Part shown: positions 15,379-24,130 of the stretch, in pieces
How positions within the stretch are numbered: the first letter of the stretch is position 1
Layout of the letters: each line of letters begins with the position of its first letter
Assembly (NCBI GenBank): GCA_965199005.1
Contig: CBDAQK010000006.1
Location: forward strand, 1,178,001-1,242,000
Reading direction: 5' to 3'
From: LMUY01 sp965199005
GTDB taxonomy: Bacteria; Pseudomonadota; Alphaproteobacteria; Acetobacterales; Acetobacteraceae
DNA: 64,000 nucleotides
Translations under genes and position numbers: made by a program
Notes under the pieces: generated by a model
The model's input: only the letters and a program-made list of their open reading frames with translations
Told to the model about the DNA's origin: nothing
The model's database searches: none

Positions 15379-17664
15379 ATGGATATGCCAATCGACGCCA
15401 ATACCCGTTTTGCAATCGGGCAGCCTGTTTCCCGCAAGGAGGACCCGGTGCTGCTACGCGGCGAGGGCCGGTATAGCGACGATCTGTCGCTGCCCGGTCA
15501 GGTCTATGGCGTCATGGTGCGCAGCCGGTATGCCCATGGCCACCTCAATGGCATCGACGCGGCCGAGGCCTTGGCCATGCCCGGCGTCCTCGCCGTGATC
15601 ACCGTGGCGGATTTGGAGGCCGCCGGGATCGGGCCGATGCAAGCGACGAGCGGCACGCACCGCGACGGCACCCCCATGCCAAAGCCGCGTCAGATGCCCC
15701 TGGCAACGAACCGCGTCCGCTACGTCGGGGACCCGGTGGCGATGGTCGTGGCGGAAACCCGTGAGGGGGCGAAGGACGCCGCCGAGGCTGTGATGCTGGA
15801 CATCACGCCGCTGCCCGCCGTGACCGACGCCCGCGCAGCGGCCTCACCCGGCGCGCCGCAGCTGTATGACGACGCACCCGGCAATCTGGTGCTGAGTTTC
15901 CATTACGGCAAAACCGAGGCCGTCGCTGCCGCCTTCGCTGCCGCGGCGCACGTCACGAAGCTGGACATGCGCAATAGCCGGATCGTCGTGGCACCCATGG
16001 AGCCGCGCTCCGCTCTGGCGACGGTCGAGGACGGACGGCTCGTGCTGCGCGTCGGCTGCCAAGGCGTCTTTGGCATGCGTGGGACCATTGCGGGCATCAT
16101 GGGCGTTCCAAAGGAGGAGGTTCGGGTGCTGACGGGCAATGTCGGCGGCTCGTTTGGCATGAAGGCCAGTGTCTACCCAGAATACATCGCCCTCCTGCAG
16201 GCAACGCGAATGCTGGGCCGGCCAGTGAAGTGGACGGACGCGCGGTCCGAAAGCTTCCTGTCCGACAGCCACGGCCGTGACCACGACTTTTCGGGTGAGC
16301 TCGCGCTGGACGCGGAGGGGCGTTTCCTCGCCATTCGCCTGAAGGGGTTCGGCAATGTCGGCGCCTGTCTCAGCAATTCGACGATCATCCCATCCACGAT
16401 GAACACCGTGAAGAACGTCATCGGCGTCTACCGCACCCCGCTAGTGGAGGTGGCAAGCATCAACGTCTTCACCAACACCAGCCCCGTTGGCGCCTATCGT
16501 GGCGCGGGCCGGCCGGAAGGCAATTACTACATGGAGCGCCTGGTCGATACTGCCGCGCGCGAGATGGGGATCGACCGGGTCGAAATCCGCCGGCGCAACC
16601 ATATCCAGCCGGACCAGATGCCCTACGCGGCACCCACCACCATGACCTATGATTGCGGCGACTTCCCCGCCCTGCTCGATGATGCATTGGCCGCTGCCGA
16701 CTGGGATGGCTTTGCCAGCCGCCGGGCCGAGAGCCGCAGGCGTGGCAAACGCCGGGGCATCGGCATTGGCCAGTATTTGGAGGTCACGGCCCCAGCCAAC
16801 AAGGAAATGGGGGGCATCAGCTTCGACCCGGATGGTGGCGTGACGATTACGACCGGGACGCTGGATTACGGCCAGGGCCACGCCACCCCGTTCGCCCAGG
16901 TGCTGGCCGACCGGCTCGGCGTGCCGTTCGACAAAATCCGGCTGGTCCAGGGGGACAGCGACAGGCTGCTCGCCGGCGGCGGCACTGGCGGATCGCGGTC
17001 GATGATGAACAGCGGCGCGGCCATTCACGAGGCCTCGGCACTCGTCGTGGAGAAGGGGCGGGGTCTGGCTGCCGATGCGCTGGAGGCGGCCGAGGCCGAC
17101 ATCGAATTCTCCACCGGGCGCTTCAGCGTCGTTGGGACCGACCGCGGGATCGGCATCATGGATTTGGCCGGCAAATTCCCGGGCGAGCTCGACGTGTCCC
17201 ACGTGTCGAACGGGGTGCCGTCGGCGTTTCCAAATGGCTGCCATGTCTGCGAGCTGGAAGTGGACGAGGAAACCGGCGTGGTGGACATCGTCCGCTACAC
17301 GATGGCGAACGATTTCGGTGTGTTGGTGAACCCGATGCTGGTGGAAGGCCAAACGCATGGCGGCGTCGTGCAGGGCATCGGCCAGGCGTTGCTGGAGCGG
17401 ACGTCCTATGATGCGGACGGCCAACTGCTATCCGGGTCGTTCATGGATTACACCATGCCTCAGGCGACGCATGCGCCCGGCTTCGTGTTCCGCAGCCATC
17501 CGGTGCCGGCGCGCACCAACGCGCTGGGTGCGAAGGGCTGCGGCGAGGCAGGCTGCGCGGGTGCGCTGCCCGCGGTGATGAACGCGCTGGTGGACGCAAT
17601 CGGGCAGCACATCGACATGCCCGCGACGCCAGAGCGGATTTGGGAGGCATTGCAGGCGGCGTAA
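15379..17664 (+). CDS. Molybdenum hydroxylase large subunit, CoxL-like (form II)
   Basis: A 761-residue protein of the xanthine-oxidase family, the subunit that binds the molybdopterin-cytosine-dinucleotide cofactor. The N-terminus (IGQPVSRKEDPVLLRGEGRYSDDL) is that of aerobic CO-dehydrogenase-type large subunits. The active-site loop at about 372-378 is AYRGAGR, the form II version, not the AYRCSFR of genuine CO dehydrogenases. The catalytic glutamate sits in GCGEAG near the C-terminus. The ATG at 15379 follows GAAGGAG at good spacing. The medium (FAD) and small (2Fe-2S) subunits are not adjacent, so the substrate is unknown and the partners must be elsewhere or absent. Confidence 0.88.
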   Translation: MDMPIDANTRFAIGQPVSRKEDPVLLRGEGRYSDDLSLPGQVYGVMVRSRYAHGHLNGIDAAEALAMPGVLAVITVADLEAAGIGPMQATSGTHRDGTPMPKPRQMPLATNRVRYVGDPVAMVVAETREGAKDAAEAVMLDITPLPAVTDARAAASPGAPQLYDDAPGNLVLSFHYGKTEAVAAAFAAAAHVTKLDMRNSRIVVAPMEPRSALATVEDGRLVLRVGCQGVFGMRGTIAGIMGVPKEEVRVLTGNVGGSFGMKASVYPEYIALLQATRMLGRPVKWTDARSESFLSDSHGRDHDFSGELALDAEGRFLAIRLKGFGNVGACLSNSTIIPSTMNTVKNVIGVYRTPLVEVASINVFTNTSPVGAYRGAGRPEGNYYMERLVDTAAREMGIDRVEIRRRNHIQPDQMPYAAPTTMTYDCGDFPALLDDALAAADWDGFASRRAESRRRGKRRGIGIGQYLEVTAPANKEMGGISFDPDGGVTITTGTLDYGQGHATPFAQVLADRLGVPFDKIRLVQGDSDRLLAGGGTGGSRSMMNSGAAIHEASALVVEKGRGLAADALEAAEADIEFSTGRFSVVGTDRGIGIMDLAGKFPGELDVSHVSNGVPSAFPNGCHVCELEVDEETGVVDIVRYTMANDFGVLVNPMLVEGQTHGGVVQGIGQALLERTSYDADGQLLSGSFMDYTMPQATHAPGFVFRSHPVPARTNALGAKGCGEAGCAGALPAVMNALVDAIGQHIDMPATPERIWEALQAA

Positions 17665-17677
17665 GGCGAGCCGAGCC

Positions 17678-18841
17678 CTAGTCCGCCAGCGCCCGCATCA
17701 CCGTGATCAGGTCGGATTTGCCCTCGAATCCGATGCCCGGCAGCTCCGGCATGGTGATGTGGCCATCCTCCACCCGCACGCCATCTGGGAACCCGCCATA
17801 GGGTTGGAACAAATCCGGGTAGCTCTCATTACCCCCCAACCCCAACCCGGCGGCGATGTTGAGCGACATTTGGTGCCCACCATGCGGGATGCAGCGGCTG
17901 GGGGACCATCCCTCCTCGGCCAGCACGCCCAGGGTGCGCTGGTACTCGCACAGCCCATACGACAGGGCGCAGTCGAACTGCAGCCAATCCCGGTCCGGCC
18001 GCGTTCCGCCATAGCGCAGCAGGTTGCGGGCGTCCTGGTGGCTGAACAGATTTTCGCCCGTGGCCATCGGCGCCGGATAATGCTCCGCCAGCGCGGCCTG
18101 GAGCCGGTAGTCCAGCGGATCGCCCGCTTCTTCATACCAAAAGAGAGGGTACTCGCGTAACGCCTTGGCGTAGCTGATTGCCGTCGGCAGGTCGAACCGG
18201 CCGTTGGCATCGACGGCCAGTTGCGCGTGGGGTCCAATCTCCGCCAGCACCGCTTCGATCCGCGCCCGGTCTTCTGCCAGGGACGCGCCGCCAATCTTCA
18301 TCTTCACCACCGAATACCCGCGGCTCAGATAGCCGCGCATTTCGGCCCGAAGCGCCTCCAAATTCTTACCGGGGTAGTAATAGCCCCCCGCAGCGTAGAC
18401 GAACACGCGCGGGTCGGCCTGACGGCCATGCCGCTCCGCAAGCAAGCGAAACAGCGGCTTGCCCGCGATCTTTGCCACGGCGTCCCAGACCGCCATGTCG
18501 ATCGTGCCGACGGCGACTGATCGCTCACCATGCCCGCCGGGCTTCTCGTTTTTCATCAGCGTCGACCAAATGCGGTCTGGGTCGAGATTGTCGCCGGCAT
18601 CGTTCAGGAGGGAGGCAGGGGCGGCCTCGGTCAGCCGCGGTGCAAACCGCTCCCGGATGAGGCCACCCTGGCCATAACGCCCGTTGGAGTTGAAGCCATA
18701 GCCGACGACACGCCTGCCGTCGCGCACCACATCGGTGACCACAGCGACCAACGACAGCGTCATTTTCGAGAAATCGATATAGGCGTTGGCAATGGGTGAC
18801 GCGATCGGCGCCGTGCGCTCCAGCAGCGCCGTGATGCGCAT
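17678..18841 (-). CDS. tarD: D(-)-tartrate dehydratase, enolase superfamily
   Basis: This 387-residue protein matches the mandelate racemase subgroup characterised as D-tartrate dehydratase, which converts D-tartrate to oxaloacetate. From memory of that family, long stretches agree, including VVGYGFNSNGRYGQGGLIRE and RPDRDWLQFDCALSYGL. Catalytic residues are in place: the KMK motif with Lys180/Lys182, metal ligands Asp211, Glu237 or Glu238 and Glu263, and the His in CIPHGGHQ at 320. The ATG at 18841 overlaps the stop of the upstream ABM gene as TGATG, so the two are coupled. Some uncertainty remains because related acid-sugar dehydratases look similar. Confidence 0.9.
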   Translation of the reverse strand: MRITALLERTAPIASPIANAYIDFSKMTLSLVAVVTDVVRDGRRVVGYGFNSNGRYGQGGLIRERFAPRLTEAAPASLLNDAGDNLDPDRIWSTLMKNEKPGGHGERSVAVGTIDMAVWDAVAKIAGKPLFRLLAERHGRQADPRVFVYAAGGYYYPGKNLEALRAEMRGYLSRGYSVVKMKIGGASLAEDRARIEAVLAEIGPHAQLAVDANGRFDLPTAISYAKALREYPLFWYEEAGDPLDYRLQAALAEHYPAPMATGENLFSHQDARNLLRYGGTRPDRDWLQFDCALSYGLCEYQRTLGVLAEEGWSPSRCIPHGGHQMSLNIAAGLGLGGNESYPDLFQPYGGFPDGVRVEDGHITMPELPGIGFEGKSDLITVMRALAD

Positions 18842-19149
18842 CAGGCGCCGGTCAGGATGTGGACGGCGCGGTTGGCGACAAGCTCCCGCGTTTTCGCCGC
18901 ATAGGCGGCCATGTGTGGGGATGCCGCATGGGCGGCCAACGCCTCGGCGCTCTCCCATTTCTCGATCACCATGAAGGTGTCGTCGCCGATCTTCGTTTGG
19001 CTGGCGCCCATCCCCGGCGCATCGATCACCGGCCCGTATTCGATACACCCTTGTTCGGCATGGACAGCCGGTATGTTGGCCTGAAACGCCTCCAGGATGG
19101 TGCCGCGCTGGCCCGGCTTGGCGGTGATAACGGCGACAACGTGGATCAT
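18841..19149 (-). CDS. Antibiotic biosynthesis monooxygenase (ABM)-domain protein
   Basis: A 102-residue single-domain protein of the dimeric alpha-beta barrel type. It begins MIHVVAVITAKPGQRGTILEAF and contains the typical FMVIEKWESAEALAAHAASPHMAAY block. Family members include YgiN-like quinol monooxygenases and proteins of unknown role. It is translationally coupled to the D-tartrate dehydratase gene, so a part in the same catabolic route is possible but not shown by the sequence. Confidence 0.85.
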   Translation of the reverse strand: MIHVVAVITAKPGQRGTILEAFQANIPAVHAEQGCIEYGPVIDAPGMGASQTKIGDDTFMVIEKWESAEALAAHAASPHMAAYAAKTRELVANRAVHILTGA

Positions 19150-19215
19150 GGCGGCAATCCCTTCGGTTTAGCGGGAATTGTAGCCCCGGACCTGGGCGCC
19201 TGCTAGGCTCGGGGT

Positions 19216-19522
19216 ATGAGCACGACTCTGCGCAGGCCGATGTCCCGCGAGGAGTTCTCCGAATGACGGTCGCCGTATTTGAAGTCGTCAGTCCCTCCAC
19301 GTCACGAACCGACCGATCATAAAGCTACGGGAAGACGGCGCGGTCGAGAGCATCCGGAGCTACGCCATCCTCGAAACTGACAGCGCAGCAATTATAGTGT
19401 TCGACAAAGGCCCGGCCAATGCGTGGATCGCCACGGCCTTGACGGTCGATGACGTTCTTTCCCTTCCGGGCATCGGGATCACACTGCCGTTGGCCGAACT
19501 CTACGCTGGGTTCGTCAGCTAG
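19216..19522 (+). pseudogene. Broken Uma2-family (DUF820) gene
   Basis: Three pieces in three frames together resemble a Uma2 protein, a PD-(D/E)XK-like family. The ATG at 19216 gives MSTTLRRPMSREEFSE and then a stop at 19264. A second frame from 19266 gives TVAVFEVVSPSTSRTDR and stops at 19320. A third from 19316 gives IIKLREDGAVESIRSYAILE and later IGITLPLAELYAGFVS, ending at 19522. The order matches the family, but the central part between the N-terminal helix and the VFEVVSPST strand is missing, followed by a frameshift inside TDR/IIKLRE. It overlaps the 3' end of the aryl-CoA ligase gene by four bases. Confidence 0.75.
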
Positions 19523-21108
19523 GCCCGCAAGCGGAACCGCTGCAACTTCCCGGACTCGGTCTTTGGCAGTTCCGGCACGAACTCGATCGCGCGGGGGTAT
19601 TTATACGGCGCGATTTCCGCCTTCACATGGTCCTGGATCGCCTTGCCCAACTCCGGCGTCGCGGCAAAGGCGGCGTGCAGCACGACGAAGGCCTTCACCA
19701 CCATGCCGCGCTCCGCATCCGCCGCCCCCACCACGGCGCATTCGGCAACCGCCGGGTGGGTCAGCACCGCCGCCTCCACCTCCGGCCCGGCGATGTTGTA
19801 ACCCGACGACACGATCATGTCGTCCGACCGTGCCTGGAACCAGAAATACCCATCCTCGTCCCGGCGGTAGGTATCGCCCGTGACGTTCCAGCCATTCACC
19901 ACGTATTTCCGCTGCCGCTCATCCGCCAAATAGCGGCAACCCGTCGGGCCCCGTACCGCCAGCCGCCCAACCGAGCCCGGCGGCAGGTCGCGGCCCTCAT
20001 CATCGATGATCTTCGCTTCGTAGCCAGGAACCGGAAGTCCCGTCGCCCCTGGCCGGATCGCCTCCACCGGGGCCGCGATGAAGATATGCAGCATCTCCGT
20101 CGCGCCGATGCCATCCATGAGCTTGATGCCTGTCGCGTCATACCAGGCGTGCCAGGTTGGCTTCGGCAGCGTCTCCCCAGCGGACACGCAAATCCGCAAA
20201 CTGTCGAAATCGCCCGGCTGCCGCAGCGCAAGCATGGCGCGGTAAGCCGTGGGCGCCGTGAAGCAGATGGTCGGGCGCAGCCTCCGCAGGGTATGCAGCA
20301 GCGCCTCGGGCGACGCCTTCTCCAACAAGATGGCGGATGCGCCGATGCGCAGCGGGAACAACACCACCGCCCCCAGCCCGAATGTGAACGCCAGCGGTGC
20401 CGTCCCGATAAACACATCGTCTGGCCGCGCCCGCAGCACGTTGCGCGCATAGCCGTCGCAGATCGCCAGCATGTCGCGGTGAAAATGCATCGTGCCCTTC
20501 GGCTCCCCCGTGGTGCCGGAGGTGAAGGCGATCAGACATAGATCGTCGGCGCGGCTGTCATACGGGGCGAAATTCCCGCTCGCCGCCTGCATGAGGGTGC
20601 AAAGATCGTCCGTCCCCTCGCCGCCCATCGGGATGACGGCGCGTACGCCGGGTTGCATCTCGCGCGCCGCCAGCAAATCGGGCAGTAGCCGGTGATCGCA
20701 CACTGCAATCTGCACCTGCGCCTTGCCCAGCATGTAGGCCAGTTCCTTGGCCCGCAGCAGCGGCATGGTGGCGATGGTGATGCCGCCGGCCTTGATCACC
20801 GCCAGGTAAGTCGCAACCATCATGGGCGTGTTTGGCGCCCGCAGCATGACCCGCCCACCCGGCACCAGGCCGAATTGCCCGGTCAGCACCTCGGCGATCC
20901 GGTTTATCCGGTCCGCCAAATCCGCGTAGCTCCACTGGACGTCGTCCAGCCGCAGGCAGGGGCGCGCGCCCTCTCCGCGCTCCACCCAATGGTCGACCAA
21001 CTCAGTGATGCAGTTCAGCTTTTCAGGGTAGCTGAAATCCTCGCCGCCAAGCAGCAACTCGGGCCATAGCTCCCGCGGCGGCAGGTTGTCGCGAGCGAAA
21101 CTGTCCAT
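19519..21108 (-). CDS. Aryl-CoA ligase, benzoate / 2-aminobenzoate-CoA ligase type
   Basis: A 529-residue acyl-adenylate-forming enzyme that activates a carboxylic acid with ATP and CoA. The AMP-binding motif TSGTTGEPKG is at about 196-205. Later come the acceptor motif block GWNVTGDTYRRDEDGYFWFQARSDDMI and the C-terminal lysine region PKTESGKLQR. Overall it resembles benzoate- and 2-aminobenzoate-CoA ligases (DNLPPRELWP at the N-terminus). I chose the ATG at 21108 (MDSFARDNLPP) over one 13 codons upstream. It is divergent from a thioesterase and next to a Liv-type transporter, which suggests uptake and activation of an aromatic acid. The substrate is inferred. Confidence 0.87.
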   Translation of the reverse strand: MDSFARDNLPPRELWPELLLGGEDFSYPEKLNCITELVDHWVERGEGARPCLRLDDVQWSYADLADRINRIAEVLTGQFGLVPGGRVMLRAPNTPMMVATYLAVIKAGGITIATMPLLRAKELAYMLGKAQVQIAVCDHRLLPDLLAAREMQPGVRAVIPMGGEGTDDLCTLMQAASGNFAPYDSRADDLCLIAFTSGTTGEPKGTMHFHRDMLAICDGYARNVLRARPDDVFIGTAPLAFTFGLGAVVLFPLRIGASAILLEKASPEALLHTLRRLRPTICFTAPTAYRAMLALRQPGDFDSLRICVSAGETLPKPTWHAWYDATGIKLMDGIGATEMLHIFIAAPVEAIRPGATGLPVPGYEAKIIDDEGRDLPPGSVGRLAVRGPTGCRYLADERQRKYVVNGWNVTGDTYRRDEDGYFWFQARSDDMIVSSGYNIAGPEVEAAVLTHPAVAECAVVGAADAERGMVVKAFVVLHAAFAATPELGKAIQDHVKAEIAPYKYPRAIEFVPELPKTESGKLQRFRLRA

Positions 21109-21219
21109 CAAACCACCACTCACGTTTCCCACCCACGATGCTGCCATGGCAACAGAAGGTGACGCGGGGCCGCAAATGCTTCAAGCCTAAAATACTTTCG
21201 CCCAACAGGAGTGTGTCGC

Positions 21220-21630
21220 TTGAGCTTCAGCCGTTCGTTCATGGTGCATTGGAATGAATGCGATCCTGCCCGCATCGTATTCCACGCCAATTTCATCCGC
21301 TGGATGGATGAGGGCTTTTCCGACTGGGTGCTCTCCCTAGGTATCGATCTGGCAGCGATGGGCCTGGCCGACCCAACCTTCGTCGGCTCCCCCGTGGTGA
21401 GCGTCCGCTGCGGGTTCAGTTCACCCGCCCGTCATGGCGACATCTTGGAACACCGGGTCGGCCCGGCGCTGCTCGGCGGCCGGTCGTTCCGCGTCCCGCA
21501 CGCCTTCTTCAAGGACGGCAAGCCGGTTGCCGAGGGCGAGCAGGCCCGTATCTGGGGCCGCATCGATGCTGGCGAGGTGTTGCGAGCCATGCCGATCCCG
21601 GAGGACGTGGCGGAAAAACTCCGCGGGTGA
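21220..21630 (+). CDS. 4-hydroxybenzoyl-CoA thioesterase-family protein (hotdog fold)
   Basis: About 136 residues with the YbgC/4HBT signature VHWNECDPARIVFHANFIRWMDEG, where the Asp of ECDPA is the usual catalytic acid. Such enzymes release CoA from acyl- or aroyl-CoA. The start is uncertain. A GTG at 21211 sits directly against the purine-rich CAGGA, while the TTG at 21220 is 8 bases after AGGAG and begins closer to the domain. Divergent from the aryl-CoA ligase across 111 bases, it probably takes part in the same aroyl-CoA metabolism. Confidence 0.85.
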   Translation: MSFSRSFMVHWNECDPARIVFHANFIRWMDEGFSDWVLSLGIDLAAMGLADPTFVGSPVVSVRCGFSSPARHGDILEHRVGPALLGGRSFRVPHAFFKDGKPVAEGEQARIWGRIDAGEVLRAMPIPEDVAEKLRG

Positions 21631-21636
21631 GCGCGG

Positions 21637-22377
21637 TCAAGCCTCCACGCCGGTCCCGCTTCTGCCGCCAAGATAGGCCGCGCGGACATCCCCATTGGCC
21701 CACAGCTCATCCGGACGGCCAGAGGTGAGCAGCCGCCCGGTCTCCAGCACATAGCCGCGGTCCGCCACCGACAACGCCATATGGGCGTTCTGCTCCACCA
21801 GCAGCACCGTCGTCCCGCGCGAGCGGATGTCCGACACGATGCGGAAGACCTGCTGCACGATCAGCGGGGCGAGCCCAAGCGACGGCTCGTCCAAAAGCAA
21901 CAGCCGGGGCTTGGCCATCAGCCCACGGGCCACCGCCACCATCTGCAATTGCCCGCCAGACAAGGTCCAACCCAGCGCATGCTGCAACCGGCCGAGATCG
22001 GCGAAATAGGCGATCATCTCGTCCACCTCCCCGTCCAGCACCCGGCGTGCGACGCCTTTGCGGTTGGAGGCACCGAGCAGGATGTTCTCCCGCACCGTCA
22101 GGCCGGGGAAAATCCGCCGCCCCTCCGGCACGTGGGCAATGCCCTGACGCACGATCGCCTCGGGCTTCATGCCCCGCAGCGACTGTCCCGCCAGGACGAT
22201 GTCCCCCCCGATATCACGCACCAGACCGGAAATCGAGCGCAGCGTGGTGCTCTTCCCCGCGCCGTTGGAGCCGAGCAGGGCGACGATTTCCCCCTCATCC
22301 ACGTCCAGGTTCAACCCCTTCAGGACCGGCCCTGCCCCGTACCCCGCCTGCAAATCCCGCAGTTCAAGCAGCTTCAT
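21637..22377 (-). CDS. livF: Branched-chain-type ABC transporter ATP-binding protein (LivF-like)
   Basis: A 246-residue ABC ATPase with Walker A GSNGAGKST, signature LSGGQ, Walker B LLLLDEPSLGLAP and the LivF-type stretch AHVPEGRRIFPGLTVRENI. The ATG at 22377 (MKLLELRDLQAGYG) is preferred to 22404 and overlaps the upstream livM-livG fusion by 14 bases. It is the last gene of a four-gene transporter run (substrate-binding protein, LivH, LivM-LivG, LivF) beside an aryl-CoA ligase. The solute may be an aromatic acid and not an amino acid. Confidence 0.93.
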   Translation of the reverse strand: MKLLELRDLQAGYGAGPVLKGLNLDVDEGEIVALLGSNGAGKSTTLRSISGLVRDIGGDIVLAGQSLRGMKPEAIVRQGIAHVPEGRRIFPGLTVRENILLGASNRKGVARRVLDGEVDEMIAYFADLGRLQHALGWTLSGGQLQMVAVARGLMAKPRLLLLDEPSLGLAPLIVQQVFRIVSDIRSRGTTVLLVEQNAHMALSVADRGYVLETGRLLTSGRPDELWANGDVRAAYLGGRSGTGVEA

Positions 22378-24130
22378 CGTGGACCTTGGCGCCGGGGGCC
22401 TCACCTAGATAGGCGGCAATCACATCCGGCTCGTTCAGCACGGTCTGCGGCGAGCCATCGGCAATCCGGCGGCCGAAATTCAACACCGTGATGTGGTCGG
22501 CCACGGATTCCACCAAATGCATGTCGTGGTCGACGATCAGGATGGTCAGGCCATGCCCCTTAAGGCGCCGCAACAGCGCGCCCAACTCGCCCTTTTCGGT
22601 CATGTTCAACCCGGCGGCCGGCTCGTCCAGCAAAAGGGTCAACGGGCTTCCGGCCAGGGCCCGGGCAATCTCCACATGGCGTTGATGACCGTAGGACAGC
22701 TCCCCGACCAGGCGAAGCGCATCCTGCCGCCGGCCGACGAACTCCAGCGCCGCCAGCGCCCGCTCCACCACCGGTCCAGGCTGCGTCGCAACGTCATTGC
22801 CGGGCCGCTCGGCGCCCACCATGACGTTTTCCAACACCGTCATGCCGCGGAACACTCGGATGTTCTGGAACGTGCGCGACAGCCCGGCGCGGGTGCGCAA
22901 ATGCGGGGCATTGCCAGTGATGTCGGCGCCGCCAAAGCTGATGCGCCCGGCGGTCGGGCGGTAAAGCCCCGTCAACACGTTGATGAAGGTGCTCTTGCCC
23001 GACCCGTTCGGCCCGATCAACGCATGCACCGTCCCACGCCGGACCGCCAAATCCACGCCATCCAGCGCCTTCAGTCCACCGAAATACTTGGCGAGGCCCT
23101 TCACCTGCAGCACCACCTCCTCGGTCGCCCCGGCGGTCTGCGACAGCAATGGCAGGGGAGCCACCTCGCCCAGGATGCTCCTCGGCCGCCTGGCATACCG
23201 CGCGGCCAACCCCCACAGCCCGTTCGGCAGGAACACCATGATCAGGATCACGGCCGCGCCATACACGGCGAGGTAGATGCGTTGCAGGAAGCGCAGCCAT
23301 TCCGGCAGCATCACCAGCAGCGCCGTCCCAACCAGCGCGCCGAACGGCGACTGCACCCCGCCCAGCAACGCCATGGTCAGCAGCACGATGGATTCTGCGA
23401 AGGTGAATTGGTCCGGACTGATATAGGCAAACGCACCGGCAAACAGGCCGCCCCCCAGCCCACCCAGCACCGCCGATATCCCGAAGGCGAACACCTTGGT
23501 GCGCAGGATATCGATCCCGCAGGTGCTCGCGGCGATTTCGTTGTCGCGCACCGCCTGCATGGCACGCCCCAGCCTGCTGGTCTTCAAGCGCCACGCATAG
23601 AGCGTCACGGCGACCAACATCACCACGCATAGGCTGAGATAGCCCGGCCCTGAACTCAGCCCACCCGGCCGGGCGATGCCGCTCACCCCATCCGGGCCAT
23701 GGGTCAGGCCGATCCAGTTGGTCAGCACCAAGGTCAGGATTTGCTGGAAGCTGATCGTCACCATCGCCAAATAATGGCCGCCCAGCCGCAGGCTCGCGAA
23801 GCCGAGGATGAGGCCGAACGCCCCTGCGATCAGAACCCCGATCAGCCCTGCCAGGAAGAAAGGCAGGTGGTAATCGACCACGCCAAGCGCCGTGCCATAG
23901 GCGCCTAGCCCGAAGAACGCGGCCTGCGCCAGCGATATCTGGCCGCAATAGCCGAGCACCACCACCAACCCGGCGACCGCGATGGCGTAGGTCACCGCCT
24001 GCATCATGAGGTTCAGCGAATAGCCCGATCCAGGCGCCATCTGCGCTGCGGCTACCAAAACGACGGCAGCGATGACGGCGGGGACGACGCCGCGCCATGG
24101 CTGGGCCTGGGCGATGGCAGGGGCGCTCAT
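22364..24130 (-). CDS. Fused LivM permease and LivG ATPase
   Basis: One 588-residue frame joins two normally separate transporter subunits. Residues about 12-315 form a LivM-type permease with roughly eight to ten hydrophobic segments and the motif GYCGQISLAQAAFFGLGAY. After a short linker (about 316-338) comes a LivG-type ATPase with Walker A GPNGSGKST at 373-381, RTFQNIRVFRGMTVLENV, signature LSYGHQRHVEIARAL and LLLDEPAAGLN. There is no stop or frameshift between them. Such fusions are known in this family. It overlaps livF downstream and touches livH upstream, so the whole unit is one operon. Confidence 0.92.
   Translation of the reverse strand: MSAPAIAQAQPWRGVVPAVIAAVVLVAAAQMAPGSGYSLNLMMQAVTYAIAVAGLVVVLGYCGQISLAQAAFFGLGAYGTALGVVDYHLPFFLAGLIGVLIAGAFGLILGFASLRLGGHYLAMVTISFQQILTLVLTNWIGLTHGPDGVSGIARPGGLSSGPGYLSLCVVMLVAVTLYAWRLKTSRLGRAMQAVRDNEIAASTCGIDILRTKVFAFGISAVLGGLGGGLFAGAFAYISPDQFTFAESIVLLTMALLGGVQSPFGALVGTALLVMLPEWLRFLQRIYLAVYGAAVILIMVFLPNGLWGLAARYARRPRSILGEVAPLPLLSQTAGATEEVVLQVKGLAKYFGGLKALDGVDLAVRRGTVHALIGPNGSGKSTFINVLTGLYRPTAGRISFGGADITGNAPHLRTRAGLSRTFQNIRVFRGMTVLENVMVGAERPGNDVATQPGPVVERALAALEFVGRRQDALRLVGELSYGHQRHVEIARALAGSPLTLLLDEPAAGLNMTEKGELGALLRRLKGHGLTILIVDHDMHLVESVADHITVLNFGRRIADGSPQTVLNEPDVIAAYLGEAPGAKVHDEAA

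Noticed and set aside
17707..18294. Second minus-strand frame inside the D-tartrate dehydratase
   Set aside because: It is an out-of-frame shadow, rich in Arg, Ser and Cys, with no domain.
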